A stretch of DNA of 64,000 nt from Roseihalotalea indica (GTDB lineage: Bacteria; Bacteroidota; Bacteroidia; Cytophagales; Cyclobacteriaceae). Numbering within the stretch: position 1 is the first letter of the stretch; the number at the start of each line of letters is the position of its first letter. Position numbers and translations under genes: made by a program. The stretch covers positions 434,001-498,000 of the forward strand of contig NZ_JAINFL010000002.1 of NCBI RefSeq assembly GCF_022458895.1. Reading direction: 5' to 3'. Shown here piece by piece: positions 19,167 to 29,122 of the stretch. A model generated the notes under the pieces. That model saw only the letters and a list, made by a program, of their open reading frames with translations, searched no databases and was not told the DNA's origin.

Positions 19167-19203
19167 AAAATACGTTAATTGAGAAACAGCATAAAATGCG
19201 TTA
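19167..19203. promoter_or_regulatory. Direct repeats in the AraC/MFS divergent promoter region
   Basis: AAAATACGTTA (19167-19177) and AAAATGCGTTA (19193-19203) are 11-bp direct repeats differing at one base, with starts 26 bases apart. AraC-family proteins usually bind such direct repeats. They lie in the 71-bp gap between the divergent MFS and araC-type starts. The first 11-mer also occurs at 110-120 inside a coding region, so chance cannot be excluded. Confidence 0.5.
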
Positions 19204-19230
19204 TCTTCGGAATCACTGGACTATATTATT

Positions 19231-20118
19231 ATGATCGCGAAGAATAAAAAAGATGGCTTTTTAGGTGAGCAAAGTATTGTGCTGCCGTCCTCGGTTAGCC
19301 AGCAGATAAAGAGCGATCCGCTGATGCAGGATTTATATATTACTGATATTGGCTTTTATCCGCATGCCCGCTTTCATTTTCGTAAAAGGATTCGTGGATC
19401 TGCCGAACACATTCTGATATATGTAACCAATGGAAGTGGTGAGGTAAACATTGGAAAAGAAACGTATGTGCTACAAAGAAATGATTATATCATTATTCCC
19501 AAAAATTCTTCCCATCATTATCATGCAGATGAGAAGGATGCATGGACTATCTACTGGGTGCATTTTAATGGTGCAAAAGCAGATTTATTGAAAAATTACT
19601 TTGGAAAGAGAATTACACTACCCGCACATCATACTGTTCAGGAAGATTATCGTATCAACTTATTTAAAGATCTGATCCATACCTTATCCATGGGGTATGT
19701 AAAGTCGCATCTGGAATACGCCAACCTGGGTTTTCATCAGTTGCTAGCCTCCTTTCTTTACCCCGGTCAGTTTATGCACTACCAGCAGGTGCAGGATACT
19801 GATATTATTTCTAAAAGCATCTCATTTATGCGCGGTCACGTGGGCGAAGCCTTATCCCTTCAGCAGCTGGCCCGGCAGTCGGGACTTTCTGTAGCGCACT
19901 ACTCCAAGTTATTTACCCAAAAGACCGGTTTCTCTCCGATTGATCATTTTATACAGCTGAAAATTCAGTACGCCTGCCAGTTGCTGGATATTTCTCAACT
20001 CTATGTAAAAGAAATAGCCCACCGGGTAGGGTACCAGGACCCCTACTATTTTTCCCGCATTTTCAAAAAAGTAATGCAGATGTCGCCGCAGGAGTATAGA
20101 AAGAGAGATAAGCCTTAA
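19231..20118 (+). CDS. AraC family transcriptional regulator
   Basis: A 295-residue regulator. The N-terminal half is a cupin-like sensor (AraC binding domain) with typical short motifs such as ILIYVTNGSGEVNI, RNDYIIIPKNSSHHYHAD and TIYWVHFNG, which in this family binds a sugar. The last ~100 residues hold two helix-turn-helix units: LSLQQLARQSGLSVAHYSKLF and VKEIAHRVGYQDPYYFSRIFKK, ending in SPQEYRKR. It is divergent from the MFS-DUF5107-GH2 operon and upstream of susC, so it very probably controls this sugar locus as a soluble one-component sensor. Confidence 0.93.
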   Translation: MIAKNKKDGFLGEQSIVLPSSVSQQIKSDPLMQDLYITDIGFYPHARFHFRKRIRGSAEHILIYVTNGSGEVNIGKETYVLQRNDYIIIPKNSSHHYHADEKDAWTIYWVHFNGAKADLLKNYFGKRITLPAHHTVQEDYRINLFKDLIHTLSMGYVKSHLEYANLGFHQLLASFLYPGQFMHYQQVQDTDIISKSISFMRGHVGEALSLQQLARQSGLSVAHYSKLFTQKTGFSPIDHFIQLKIQYACQLLDISQLYVKEIAHRVGYQDPYYFSRIFKKVMQMSPQEYRKRDKP

Positions 20119-20464
20119 GCAAGGCAATGGCCTCCAATATTCTACCGACAGGCTATAACCGCTAGCTAATCTTATAAAAGAGGTATTATTTAATAATAGA
20201 TAATATAGCCTGTAATATTACTAAAATGGTAAAATAAGTCTCACTCAAAAGGTAGATAATAGCAATTTTTTACGTAATAATAAGATAATCCATTCTTTCA
20301 TAAGATGAATCATTTATTCCGGGAAGAAATGCCAATACCTTTCAAATTATATGCAGTGGTGTTTGTCTGTTGATAAACTTTCGCATAGCAAATGATTTTT
20401 TCGGTTATCGTAATTGATTACCAACCCCAGCAATTACATCTGCCACTTAATAAAATTTATCTAC
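20119..20464. other. Intergenic, 346 bp, AT-rich, upstream of susC
   Basis: The region is AT-rich and has a small palindrome, TATTATTTAATAATA, near 20184. It should hold the susC promoter, but no clean TAnnTTTG/TTG pair was seen. No ORF, tRNA or strong terminator is visible. Confidence 0.4.
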
Positions 20465-23400
20465 ATGAGAATGCAGCAACCTTTACTATTCAAACTAAAG
20501 CCAGATCGAATGTGGGTCTGGCTTCTACTCTTGCTTATTGGCCCATTTTCTACGGTGTTTGCCCAGTCTACAGTAAATGGTACGGTAAAAGATCTGGAAG
20601 AAGATGCCGGAATGCCGGGTGTAAACGTATTAGTGAAAGGCACAGCGGTAGGCACCGTAACCGACATTGATGGAAACTACAGCCTTACGGTTCCAGCCGG
20701 AGGCGATGTGCTGGTCTTTTCATCCGTAGGATACGAAACCGTAGAGATGGAAATTAACGGAAGAAGTACCATTAATGTAGACCTCGCGCCTGACTTACAA
20801 TCACTTTCCGAAGTGGTGGTGGTAGGATATGGTACCGTAAAGAAAAGTGACCTGACCGGTTCGGTAGCTTCTATTCAGGGCGAGTCCGTGAAGGAATTTC
20901 CGGTTGCCTCCATCGATCAGGGCATTCAGGCCCGGGCACCCGGCGTGCAGGTGACTCAGGCCTCGGCCGCACCGGGTGGTGGTGTTTCCGTTCGGATTCG
21001 GGGTTCTAACTCAATCAACAGCGGTAGTGAGCCTTTATACGTTATCGATGGATTTCCTATTTATCCCGATAACAGTGCTTATGGCGTGGGTGGCGATCGT
21101 CGCCCTTCCAACATCATGTCAACTATCAACCCTAATGATATTGAGTCTATTGAGATTCTGAAAGATGCTTCGGCTACTTCTATCTATGGCTCCCGAGGTT
21201 CAAATGGAGTGGTGCTTATTACTACCAAGCGAGGAAAGGCCGGAGAAGCTAAAATAGAGTACGATGGATCGGTATCGGTTCAAACCATTGCGAAAAAAAT
21301 TGATGTGCTCAACGGTAGCGAGTTTGCCACCTACCTCAATACACTGGAAGAAAGCCAGGGCGGTGCTCCTATCTACAGCCAGGCAGAAATTGATGCTATT
21401 GGCGAAGGAACCAACTGGCTGAATGAAGTAACCCGGCCGGGAAGAGTCAATAGCCATCAGCTAAGCTTTTCCGGGGGTAATGAGAGTATGCGTTATGCCA
21501 TTGTAGGTAACTATTTTAATAATAAAGGTATTATTAAAAACACGGATTTTAATCGCTACGGCATCCGACTGAACCTGGATAATGATGCGCTCAATGATCG
21601 CCTGACCATCAACTCCAGTTGGTCTTTCAACCGCACCAACTCTAACAATGCGCCCACTGATCGGGGCGGTCCGGGTGGTATTATTATCACCGCTTTGGGC
21701 CTAGATCCTACCGTGCCGGTCAGAGGTTCTGATGGGGAATATGCACTGGCTTCTTATGATGGACGATTTTCTACAAACCCACTTCAGGAGCTGGAGAATG
21801 TTACCGATACGGATGCTACCAACCGGGTGCTGGGAAATACCAGTTTTACGTTTAAGATTCTTGAAGGGCTAAATTTTAAGACCAGCATTGGAGCAGATGT
21901 TATCAATGCTAGTCGGACCACCTTCTTTCCGGTAGGCATTTCCCGCTTAGGCCGGGACCGGTCAGGTGAACTAACCAAGGCAAACCGAAACTCAGTAAAC
22001 ATCCTAAATGAGAATATTCTCTCATACAACCGCCAGATTAATGATAACCATACTATTGATGTTGTGGCGGGATACACCTTTCAGAAAGAAGTGAACGAAG
22101 GCATGAGTGCCACTAACCGGGGCCTTTCCGCAGTCAGTGTAGACCAGGCTACCTTAGGCGGCGGTACTGATATTCAAATTCCATTTTCTGATCGGCGCGA
22201 GTGGTTATTGAAGTCGTTTCTGGGAAGGGTTAACTATAACCTGATGGAACGGTATCTGTTTACATTTTCTATCCGTCGTGACGGGTCTTCTCGCTTTGGG
22301 GCAGCCAACAAATGGGCTAATTTCCCTTCGGTGGCGTTAGGCTGGAGAGTGGTGGAGGAAAACTTCTTCCAAAACTCGCCACTGGTGAATGCCATCAGCG
22401 ATTTAAAGCTACGGGCTAGCTGGGGGATTACGGGTAACTCTGAGATTCCGGTTTACAACTCTCAGGCTAACCTGAATGAATATAACTATGTGTTCGGTGG
22501 GAATCTGGTGTTGGGTCTGGCCGACGAGCGTTTATCCAACCCTGACCTGCGATGGGAGTCTACCCAGATGTTTAATATCGGCCTTGACTTCTCGTTCCTG
22601 CAAAACAAACTGAACCTGACCGCAGACTACTTTAACAACAATACCGAAGATCTGCTATTGTATGTGACCATCCCTAGTAGTTTAGGTTTTAGCTCGGTGT
22701 TAAAAAATTCCGGTTCCCTAGAAAATAAAGGGTTTGAGCTTAGCTTAAATTATATTGCTATTGACCGCCAGGATTTGCGCTGGGATATTTCGGGTAATAT
22801 TTCCTTCTTACGAAACAAAATCACCGATCTGGGTACCAGCACACCTTTTTTCTCAGAATCTACCAGTGGGCACTTAGGGGTTGATGGAAGCTGGGTTGAG
22901 GCCGGGAACCCCATTGGTGTATGGCGCGGCTATCACTACCTAGGCATCTTCCAATCCGATGAAGAAATTGACAATAACCCCTCTCGCTCCGGCGACAAAC
23001 CGGGTTACCCCCGCTATCAGGATACTGATGGTGACGGAGAAATTACTCCGGATGATTACATTATTATTGGCGACCCTAACCCGGATTTCACCTGGGGGCT
23101 TACTACTACGCTGAACTACAAGAATTTTGACTTCAGCTTGTTCCTCCGTGGGGTGCAAGGCAATGAAATAAGAAACCTTCAGCAGTCTGAAATTGGCGAT
23201 GGAGTGCAGAAAATTAATCAGATTGGCAGCATTCTGACAGACTCCTGGACCCCTCAGAATACTGGTGCTTCCCGGCCGGTGATTGACGGTAACCGCGACT
23301 TTGCCAATTCGTACCGGGATTCGGATTACTTCATTGAAGATGGTAGCTTTCTTCGGGTACAGAACGTTTCGCTGGGCTATACTCTGCCAGTGTCTAAATT

Positions 23401-23575
23401 CATTAGCAGAGCCCGAATTTATGTGAGCGCACAGAACCCTTTGCTCATTACCAATTATAGCGGGTTTGATCCGGAAGTGAACAACCGTGGACAGAACAAC
23501 CTGAACCGGGGTGATGATTATGATGCATACCCTCGCTCACGAACCTTCACAGTAGGTGTTAATTTAGGGCTATAA
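20465..23575 (+). CDS. SusC/RagA family TonB-linked outer-membrane transporter
   Basis: Large beta-barrel receptor that imports glycan oligomers across the outer membrane with energy from TonB. I place the start at the ATG at 20465, because it gives a normal signal peptide ending at VFAQ; an in-frame ATG 17 codons upstream would add an untypical extension. Order: carboxypeptidase-like regulatory domain (NGTVKDLEEDAGMPGVNV), TonB-box region (SLSEVVVVGYGTVKKSDLTG), plug domain with SIEILKDASATSIYGSRGS, then the barrel to the C-terminus, ending in an aromatic-type strand (RTFTVGVNLGL). The gene is followed after 6 bases by susD, its lid partner. Confidence 0.95.
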   Translation: MRMQQPLLFKLKPDRMWVWLLLLLIGPFSTVFAQSTVNGTVKDLEEDAGMPGVNVLVKGTAVGTVTDIDGNYSLTVPAGGDVLVFSSVGYETVEMEINGRSTINVDLAPDLQSLSEVVVVGYGTVKKSDLTGSVASIQGESVKEFPVASIDQGIQARAPGVQVTQASAAPGGGVSVRIRGSNSINSGSEPLYVIDGFPIYPDNSAYGVGGDRRPSNIMSTINPNDIESIEILKDASATSIYGSRGSNGVVLITTKRGKAGEAKIEYDGSVSVQTIAKKIDVLNGSEFATYLNTLEESQGGAPIYSQAEIDAIGEGTNWLNEVTRPGRVNSHQLSFSGGNESMRYAIVGNYFNNKGIIKNTDFNRYGIRLNLDNDALNDRLTINSSWSFNRTNSNNAPTDRGGPGGIIITALGLDPTVPVRGSDGEYALASYDGRFSTNPLQELENVTDTDATNRVLGNTSFTFKILEGLNFKTSIGADVINASRTTFFPVGISRLGRDRSGELTKANRNSVNILNENILSYNRQINDNHTIDVVAGYTFQKEVNEGMSATNRGLSAVSVDQATLGGGTDIQIPFSDRREWLLKSFLGRVNYNLMERYLFTFSIRRDGSSRFGAANKWANFPSVALGWRVVEENFFQNSPLVNAISDLKLRASWGITGNSEIPVYNSQANLNEYNYVFGGNLVLGLADERLSNPDLRWESTQMFNIGLDFSFLQNKLNLTADYFNNNTEDLLLYVTIPSSLGFSSVLKNSGSLENKGFELSLNYIAIDRQDLRWDISGNISFLRNKITDLGTSTPFFSESTSGHLGVDGSWVEAGNPIGVWRGYHYLGIFQSDEEIDNNPSRSGDKPGYPRYQDTDGDGEITPDDYIIIGDPNPDFTWGLTTTLNYKNFDFSLFLRGVQGNEIRNLQQSEIGDGVQKINQIGSILTDSWTPQNTGASRPVIDGNRDFANSYRDSDYFIEDGSFLRVQNVSLGYTLPVSKFISRARIYVSAQNPLLITNYSGFDPEVNNRGQNNLNRGDDYDAYPRSRTFTVGVNLGL

Positions 23576-23581
23576 TTACTG

Positions 23582-25168
23582 ATGTATATGAAAACGTTAT
23601 CTATAAAATTTTCAAAACTAATGCTGGTCCTGGCCATGCTCGTTCCGCTGGCCTGCGAAGACCTGAATGAGAACCCGGACTTTATCACGCAGGAGAATTT
23701 CTTCCAAACGGCAGAGCAGTTGGAGCTGGGCGTAAATTCAGTATACGATGGTATTGGATACGGAACCCGCTGGGAAAACCATTTCTATAATCGCTATGTG
23801 TTTGAATGCCGGGTTGGCTACCAGGTGGGTTGGGAAAAAGGTCCGTTAGACTTCCAAAACGGAAACGTAAGCCCCGGAGATATTTACATTGAAGCTTACT
23901 GGGAGATATCCTATGAGAACATCAACCGAGCAAATGCTATTATCGAAAAAGCCGATGAACTCAAAGAAGAAGGTGTATCTAATACCGCCCTGCTGGATAG
24001 GGTGAAAGCCGAAGCCATCTTCCTACGGTCATTCTACTACTTTAACCTGGTGCGCTATTTCGATGATGTACCCGTAACCACCAAGAAGACTACCAGTGAT
24101 CAGGATTTACCTTCCAACGAAAACGGTAAGCGAGTAGCATTGGATCTGATGGAAGGTGACCTTACTGCGGTGGCAGACATCCTGCCGGAATCATACACGG
24201 GCACTGATGTGGGACGGGCCACCAAGTGGGCTGCTATGGCTTTGCTGATGAAAGTGTACTTGCTGGATGAAAAGTGGAACGAAGCTCGTACCACGGCCGA
24301 AGCTATCATGAACTCCGGTAACTTTGCCTTGTTTGAAGACTTCTCCTATAATTTTGATATAGCACACGAAAACTCCGGCGAGCGAATCTTTGAAGCGCAG
24401 GTTTCTGCCGCGGCCAATGCTAACGAATACAACAACCACCACTCACACTTTGTCCCGGCTGATCTTCCTAACGAGCTGGGCGGTGTGGGCTGGCACTGGC
24501 TCAACGGCACCAAAGCGTTCCGCATGAAGTATGACCCCACCGACAAGCGAATTCCCGGTACGTTTATCACCGAATACCCCAGCAACCGGGTAGGGATGAC
24601 CGATGCAGGAGAATATCCTATTGTACGATGGAGCGAGGATGCTTCGTACAACCTGAGCCGCTTTGGCGGTATGGTTTCAGCCGACGCCGACCCTAATAAC
24701 CCGGACCAGTTAATCTTTTCCAATGGATGGGTAAATAAGTTAGTGGAAGTGGGGATTGCTAACTCATCTCTTACCGAAAAGAATACGATATATCTCCGCT
24801 ATGCCGATGTGCTGCTGGGGCATTCCGAAGCGGCTAACGAAAGTGGTACGGGTGATCCTTACATGGGCATTAACGAAGTTCGCCGTCGGGCCGGTTTGCC
24901 TCCGCTTTCGGGGCTAAGTCAGTCTGAACTGCGGGATGCGATTGTAGAAGAACGAGTGCTGGAGTTTGCCTTTGAGCAGGAAACCTACCCTGAACTAAAA
25001 CGGAAAAGTACCTACGGAGGAGAACCCGATTATCTCGGAGATTACATTCAGGAGTTTATTGATACCTATGATGTAGACCGGCAGCTGTCTCCTCGCGATT
25101 ATGTGCTTCCAATTCCATTAAATGAAACACTGGGGAACCCCAACGTACAGCAAAACTCAGTGTATTAA
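23582..25168 (+). CDS. RagB/SusD family nutrient-binding outer-membrane lipoprotein
   Basis: Surface lipoprotein that forms the lid over the SusC channel and binds the glycan. The N-terminus has a lipobox (VPLAC, Cys25) followed by the family's start ENPDFITQENFF. The helical TPR-like core (for example KAEAIFLRSFYYFNLVRYF) is visible, and the C-terminus has the standard DYVLPIPLNETLGNPNVQQN. It is 528 residues, normal for the family. It follows susC by 6 bases and is followed by a strong terminator, so the pair form a two-gene transcript. Confidence 0.95.
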   Translation: MYMKTLSIKFSKLMLVLAMLVPLACEDLNENPDFITQENFFQTAEQLELGVNSVYDGIGYGTRWENHFYNRYVFECRVGYQVGWEKGPLDFQNGNVSPGDIYIEAYWEISYENINRANAIIEKADELKEEGVSNTALLDRVKAEAIFLRSFYYFNLVRYFDDVPVTTKKTTSDQDLPSNENGKRVALDLMEGDLTAVADILPESYTGTDVGRATKWAAMALLMKVYLLDEKWNEARTTAEAIMNSGNFALFEDFSYNFDIAHENSGERIFEAQVSAAANANEYNNHHSHFVPADLPNELGGVGWHWLNGTKAFRMKYDPTDKRIPGTFITEYPSNRVGMTDAGEYPIVRWSEDASYNLSRFGGMVSADADPNNPDQLIFSNGWVNKLVEVGIANSSLTEKNTIYLRYADVLLGHSEAANESGTGDPYMGINEVRRRAGLPPLSGLSQSELRDAIVEERVLEFAFEQETYPELKRKSTYGGEPDYLGDYIQEFIDTYDVDRQLSPRDYVLPIPLNETLGNPNVQQNSVY

Positions 25169-25196
25169 GATTATCTGATTAACATGCGTTTAGTGA

Positions 25197-25231
25197 GAAT
25201 AAGACCTGCTGCTGGCAGGTTTTATTCTTTA
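25197..25231 (+). terminator. Terminator after susD
   Basis: GAATAAGACCTGC (25197-25209) pairs with GCAGGTTTTATTC (25215-25227) over 13 positions with one G-T pair and a 5-base loop, and is followed by TTTAT. It lies 29 bases after the susD stop. Confidence 0.75.
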
Positions 25232-25254
25232 TATGAATCAGGGGTAATTTCATC

Positions 25255-25315
25255 AGCCTTGAGTCTAAAGCCAAGGTTGAAAAATGTATTCCAGATCATT
25301 CATGAAGTATATTTT
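25255..25315. repeat. Short palindromic intergenic repeat, copy A
   Basis: It shares with 35619-35678 the ordered blocks TTGAGT, CCAAGG and TGAAAAA, and a right half that ends in TTTT. The first ~25 bases can form a hairpin (AGCCTTG against CAAGGTT). It lies between susD and the FG-GAP gene. The two copies are diverged, so the relationship needs a genome-wide search. Confidence 0.4.
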
Positions 25316-25390
25316 CGGAACCCTTATTGGCTTCTTTATACGGGTTAGAATGTGTATACTTCCTCTCAAAGAAGATTGCGGTATTTGATA

Positions 25391-28300
25391 ATGAAAAATA
25401 TAGTGTTTACACATTGGCTATTTTGGGTTTTCATCACTCTGCTGGCCGGAGTTTGCATGGTAAGTTGTGGTGATGACGAGCCGGCTTTAGCCAGCAACAA
25501 ACAAACCTTATTCAAATTGCTATCTGCTGGGCAAACCGGGGTGGATTTTGCCAACACTGTGCAGGAAGATGACACCTTCAACATGGTAGATTTTTTCTAT
25601 GTCTACAATGGTGGTGGTGTGGCAGTTGGCGATCTCAACAATGATTCGCTACCCGATCTTTTCTTCACCGGCAATCAGGTCGCCGACCGCCTTTATCTGA
25701 ATACTGGACAGGGCAAAGCACTCCGGTTTGAAGACATCAGTGATCAGGCTGGTGTTGTGACTTCCGGCTGGTCTACCGGCGTGACGATGGTCGATATTAA
25801 CGCGGATGGCTGGCTAGATATTTACGTATGCCGTTCGGGCAATTATCCCGCTGAGAAGCGTAAAAATAAATTACATATCAACAATGGACAATCCGCTGAT
25901 GGCGTGCCTACCTTTACCGAGTCGGCCGAAGCTTACGGACTAGCCGATACCAGTTACTCTACCCAGGCAGCCTTTCTGGATTATGACAAAGATGGTGATC
26001 TGGACATGTATCTGCTCAATCATACCAATGCCATTCGCAACCCCAACGAGGTGCGCCCGCTGATCAGCGACGGAAGCGGTCTCGCCAACGATCGCCTTTA
26101 CCGCAACAATGGCAACAATACGTTTACCGACGTAACTCTTGAGGCGGGTATTCTGTACGACGGATTGGGCCTGGGAGTGGGTATCAGCGACATAAACGAA
26201 GATGGCTGGGATGATATTTATGTGACCAACGATTTTCTGGCGAATGATTATCTGTACCTCAATCAGCAGAACGGTACGTTTAAAGAAGTCTCTGAAGATT
26301 ACTTTGGGCACGTAAGCCACTTCAGCATGGGCCACGATATTGCCGATTTCAACAACGATGGCCTCAGCGACATCATCACCCTGGACATGCTTCCGCAAGA
26401 CAATGAGCACCGCAAGAAAATGTCTGGCCCGATGAATTATAACCTCTTTGAATATACCCTGCAAACGGGCTACATGCCGCAGTATATGCGGAATACGATA
26501 CAACTGAATTTGGGCAAGATCAACGATCAGCAGTATAAGTTTGCCGAGATCGGTCAGTTACTAGACCTAAACGCCACCGACTGGAGCTGGGCACCTCTCA
26601 TGGCTGACTTTAACAACGATGGCTGGAAAGACGTTTTCATCTCCAACGGCTACCTGCGCGACATTACCGACCTCGATTTTATTAATTACACCGCCGGGGT
26701 CAGCGGCAATATTCCAGCCGATAGCCTGGACCATATTCTGAAGGAAAGAGCCCGGAACATGCCCTCCATCAAGCTCTCAAATTTTGTTTTTGAGAACCAA
26801 GGCGAATTGCGCTTTGAAGATGTGTCGGCCCAATGGGGCATCGACCAGCCCTCGCTCTCTAACGGCGCGGCTTACGGCGACCTCGACAATGATGGTGATC
26901 TGGACCTGGTGGTGAATAATATTAACGAACCGGCATTCATCTATGAGAACCAAACCAGCCAAATCAGTAAAAATCACTTTGTCAGTATTCGCTTGTTGGG
27001 AGATAGTCAAAACCCTCAGGGAATTGGTGCGAAGGTCTCGGTTTATCTTCCCGGTATGCATCAGTCAGCGGAACAGTCTGTGACCCGGGGGTATCAGTCA
27101 TCGGTAGATTATACGCTTCATTTTGGACTAGGTGAAAGTGATCAGGTGGATAGTATACAAGTACAGTGGCCGGATGGGAAAGTATCTCGACTAGAAGCTA
27201 CGACAGCTAATCAGCAGATTGAGATCCGTCAGGAAGATGCCGTGCAGCCAACAAATAATGCCGCAGCAGATCCTGCTCAATGGTTTATGGAAGCCACGAA
27301 AAACCTCAGCATCAATTATCAGCATACCGACCCGGAATACAATGATTTTAGCCGACAGTATTTGCTGCCTCACAAACTGTCGGAACAGGGGCCGGGCATT
27401 GCCGTGGGCGATATCAATGGCGATGGTCGGGAAGACTTTTTTGTAGGTGGGGCCTACGAGCATTCCGGCACGCTTTTCTTCCAGAAACCGGACGGTACTT
27501 TTCGGCAGACGGCCCTGACCGGCGGGGAAAAGTACGAAGAAGACCTGGGAGTGCTGTTTTTTGATTACGATAACGACGGCGACCTGGACCTCTACATCGC
27601 CAGCGGCAGCAACGAACACTTTGCCGACTCAGAGTATTACCAGGACCGGCTTTACCGAAACGACGGAAACGGAAATTTTATGCTTACCCAGGATGTATTG
27701 CCCGATCTGCGCATCAGTTCTTCCTGTGTAAAAGCCGCCGATTTTGACCAGGATGGTGACCTTGATCTGTTTGTGGGCGGGCGAACTATTCCGCTGAAAT
27801 ACCCGGTTCCGCCCGATAGTTACCTACTTATTAACAATGGTGGAAAACTTGTTGATAACACCCAGGAACTGGCTTTCGGGCTGAGCAAGATCGGTATGGT
27901 AAAAGATGCTTTGTGGACTGATTTTGATAACGACATGGATGTGGATCTGATCATCGTCGGAGAGTTTATGCCCATTCAGTTCTTTAAAAATACCGATGGT
28001 CGTTTGGAAAATGTATCGGGCCAAACGGGGCTAACCTACACCGCCGGTTGGTGGAACAGCATCAACGGGGGTGACTTTGATAATGATGGCGACATAGATT
28101 ACGTGCTGGGCAACCTGGGACTGAATACCACCTACAAAGTATCTCGCAATGAGCCGATGACCATCTACGCTGCCGACCTGGATCAGAACGGTTACATCGA
28201 TCCTATCATTACCGCGTACATCAACCATCAGGAATCTCCCATCCACACCCGGGATGACATTATTCGTCAGGTTCCGGCACTGAAAAAGAAGTTTACCGAT

Positions 28301-28957
28301 TACGCCAGCTACGCCGAAGCAGATGTTTCGGATATCCTAACGGCCGCTGATAAGAACCGGGCTTATACCGCCAAAGCCTTCCAGTTTGCCTCCTGCTACC
28401 TGGAGAATATGGGAAACGGCCGCTTCCAACTTTCACCATTACCCCGGCAAGCCCAATGGGCACCGGTCTATGGCATACTGGTACAAGATGCTGACCAGGA
28501 TGGTTTTCTGGATGTGCTGCTGTCGGGTAACGATTTTGGTTCGGAACCCATTAGCGGGAGGTACGATGCCTCTACCGGAACGCTTTTAAAAGGAAATGGA
28601 AGAGGAAATTTTACGGCCATATCGCCTTCAGCCAGCGGATTAGGCGTGGAAGGAAACTCAAAAGGAGCGGCCATGCTACAGCAGAAAGACCAACGCGTGT
28701 ATCTCTTCGCCAACAACTCCGGGCCGCTGCAAGCATATAAGATGCGTCAGGCGCAGGGCGATGAAAAGCTCATTTCTATTCCGGCAGATATTCTGAAAGT
28801 AAAAATAACGTTTCAGGATAGCACCCAGCGAATGCAAGAGTTTTACTACGGAAGCTCCTACCTGTCTCAATCGAGCCGAAGTTTGTCGCTCACCGGTCAG
28901 GAAGCAGAAATTACCCTTTATGATTTTAAAGGTCAGCAAACTACCATTGCACCGTAG
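25391..28957 (+). CDS. Giant FG-GAP/VCBS repeat lipoprotein with ASPIC/UnbV domain
   Basis: About 1188 residues from the ATG at 25391, which gives a lipoprotein signal with Cys26 (MVSC); an in-frame GTG at 25352 is less likely. Two beta-propellers are built of FG-GAP units with Asp-rich calcium loops: the first contains DYDKDGDLDMY, DINEDGWDDIY, DFNNDGLSDI and DLDNDGDLDLV, the second DINGDGREDFF, DYDNDGDLDLY, DFDQDGDLDLF and DADQDGFLDVL. Between them lies an ASPIC/UnbV-type domain (about 540-600, with GIGAKVSVY and QVQWPDGKVSRL). Such proteins often accompany SusC/SusD loci in Bacteroidota and are probably surface-exposed, glycan- or adhesion-related. No catalytic function is evident. Confidence 0.88.
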   Translation: MKNIVFTHWLFWVFITLLAGVCMVSCGDDEPALASNKQTLFKLLSAGQTGVDFANTVQEDDTFNMVDFFYVYNGGGVAVGDLNNDSLPDLFFTGNQVADRLYLNTGQGKALRFEDISDQAGVVTSGWSTGVTMVDINADGWLDIYVCRSGNYPAEKRKNKLHINNGQSADGVPTFTESAEAYGLADTSYSTQAAFLDYDKDGDLDMYLLNHTNAIRNPNEVRPLISDGSGLANDRLYRNNGNNTFTDVTLEAGILYDGLGLGVGISDINEDGWDDIYVTNDFLANDYLYLNQQNGTFKEVSEDYFGHVSHFSMGHDIADFNNDGLSDIITLDMLPQDNEHRKKMSGPMNYNLFEYTLQTGYMPQYMRNTIQLNLGKINDQQYKFAEIGQLLDLNATDWSWAPLMADFNNDGWKDVFISNGYLRDITDLDFINYTAGVSGNIPADSLDHILKERARNMPSIKLSNFVFENQGELRFEDVSAQWGIDQPSLSNGAAYGDLDNDGDLDLVVNNINEPAFIYENQTSQISKNHFVSIRLLGDSQNPQGIGAKVSVYLPGMHQSAEQSVTRGYQSSVDYTLHFGLGESDQVDSIQVQWPDGKVSRLEATTANQQIEIRQEDAVQPTNNAAADPAQWFMEATKNLSINYQHTDPEYNDFSRQYLLPHKLSEQGPGIAVGDINGDGREDFFVGGAYEHSGTLFFQKPDGTFRQTALTGGEKYEEDLGVLFFDYDNDGDLDLYIASGSNEHFADSEYYQDRLYRNDGNGNFMLTQDVLPDLRISSSCVKAADFDQDGDLDLFVGGRTIPLKYPVPPDSYLLINNGGKLVDNTQELAFGLSKIGMVKDALWTDFDNDMDVDLIIVGEFMPIQFFKNTDGRLENVSGQTGLTYTAGWWNSINGGDFDNDGDIDYVLGNLGLNTTYKVSRNEPMTIYAADLDQNGYIDPIITAYINHQESPIHTRDDIIRQVPALKKKFTDYASYAEADVSDILTAADKNRAYTAKAFQFASCYLENMGNGRFQLSPLPRQAQWAPVYGILVQDADQDGFLDVLLSGNDFGSEPISGRYDASTGTLLKGNGRGNFTAISPSASGLGVEGNSKGAAMLQQKDQRVYLFANNSGPLQAYKMRQAQGDEKLISIPADILKVKITFQDSTQRMQEFYYGSSYLSQSSRSLSLTGQEAEITLYDFKGQQTTIAP

Positions 28958-29090
28958 GAAGAGGGGCATCTCGTAGGAACATCACTCATGATATCCATAT
29001 CTTTTTCTTGAGTATCGTAAGTTCTTGCTGAACTAGCTGGCTTGCGTTGGTCGCCCCATTGTAGAGACATTATTCATGATGCCTTCCCAT

Positions 29091-29122
29091 AAAAAAGGGA
29101 GGCACACCGTACCTCCCCTTAT
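29091..29122 (+). terminator. Hairpin terminator, possibly bidirectional
   Basis: GGGAGG (29097-29102) pairs with CCTCCC (29112-29117) around a 9-base loop. Six A residues precede it and CTTATTTG follows, so it could act on either strand. Confidence 0.5.

Noticed and set aside
25940..26503. 187-codon minus-strand frame inside the FG-GAP gene
   Set aside because: It is the complement of repeated Asp/Gly-rich propeller units, which naturally leaves long antisense frames.
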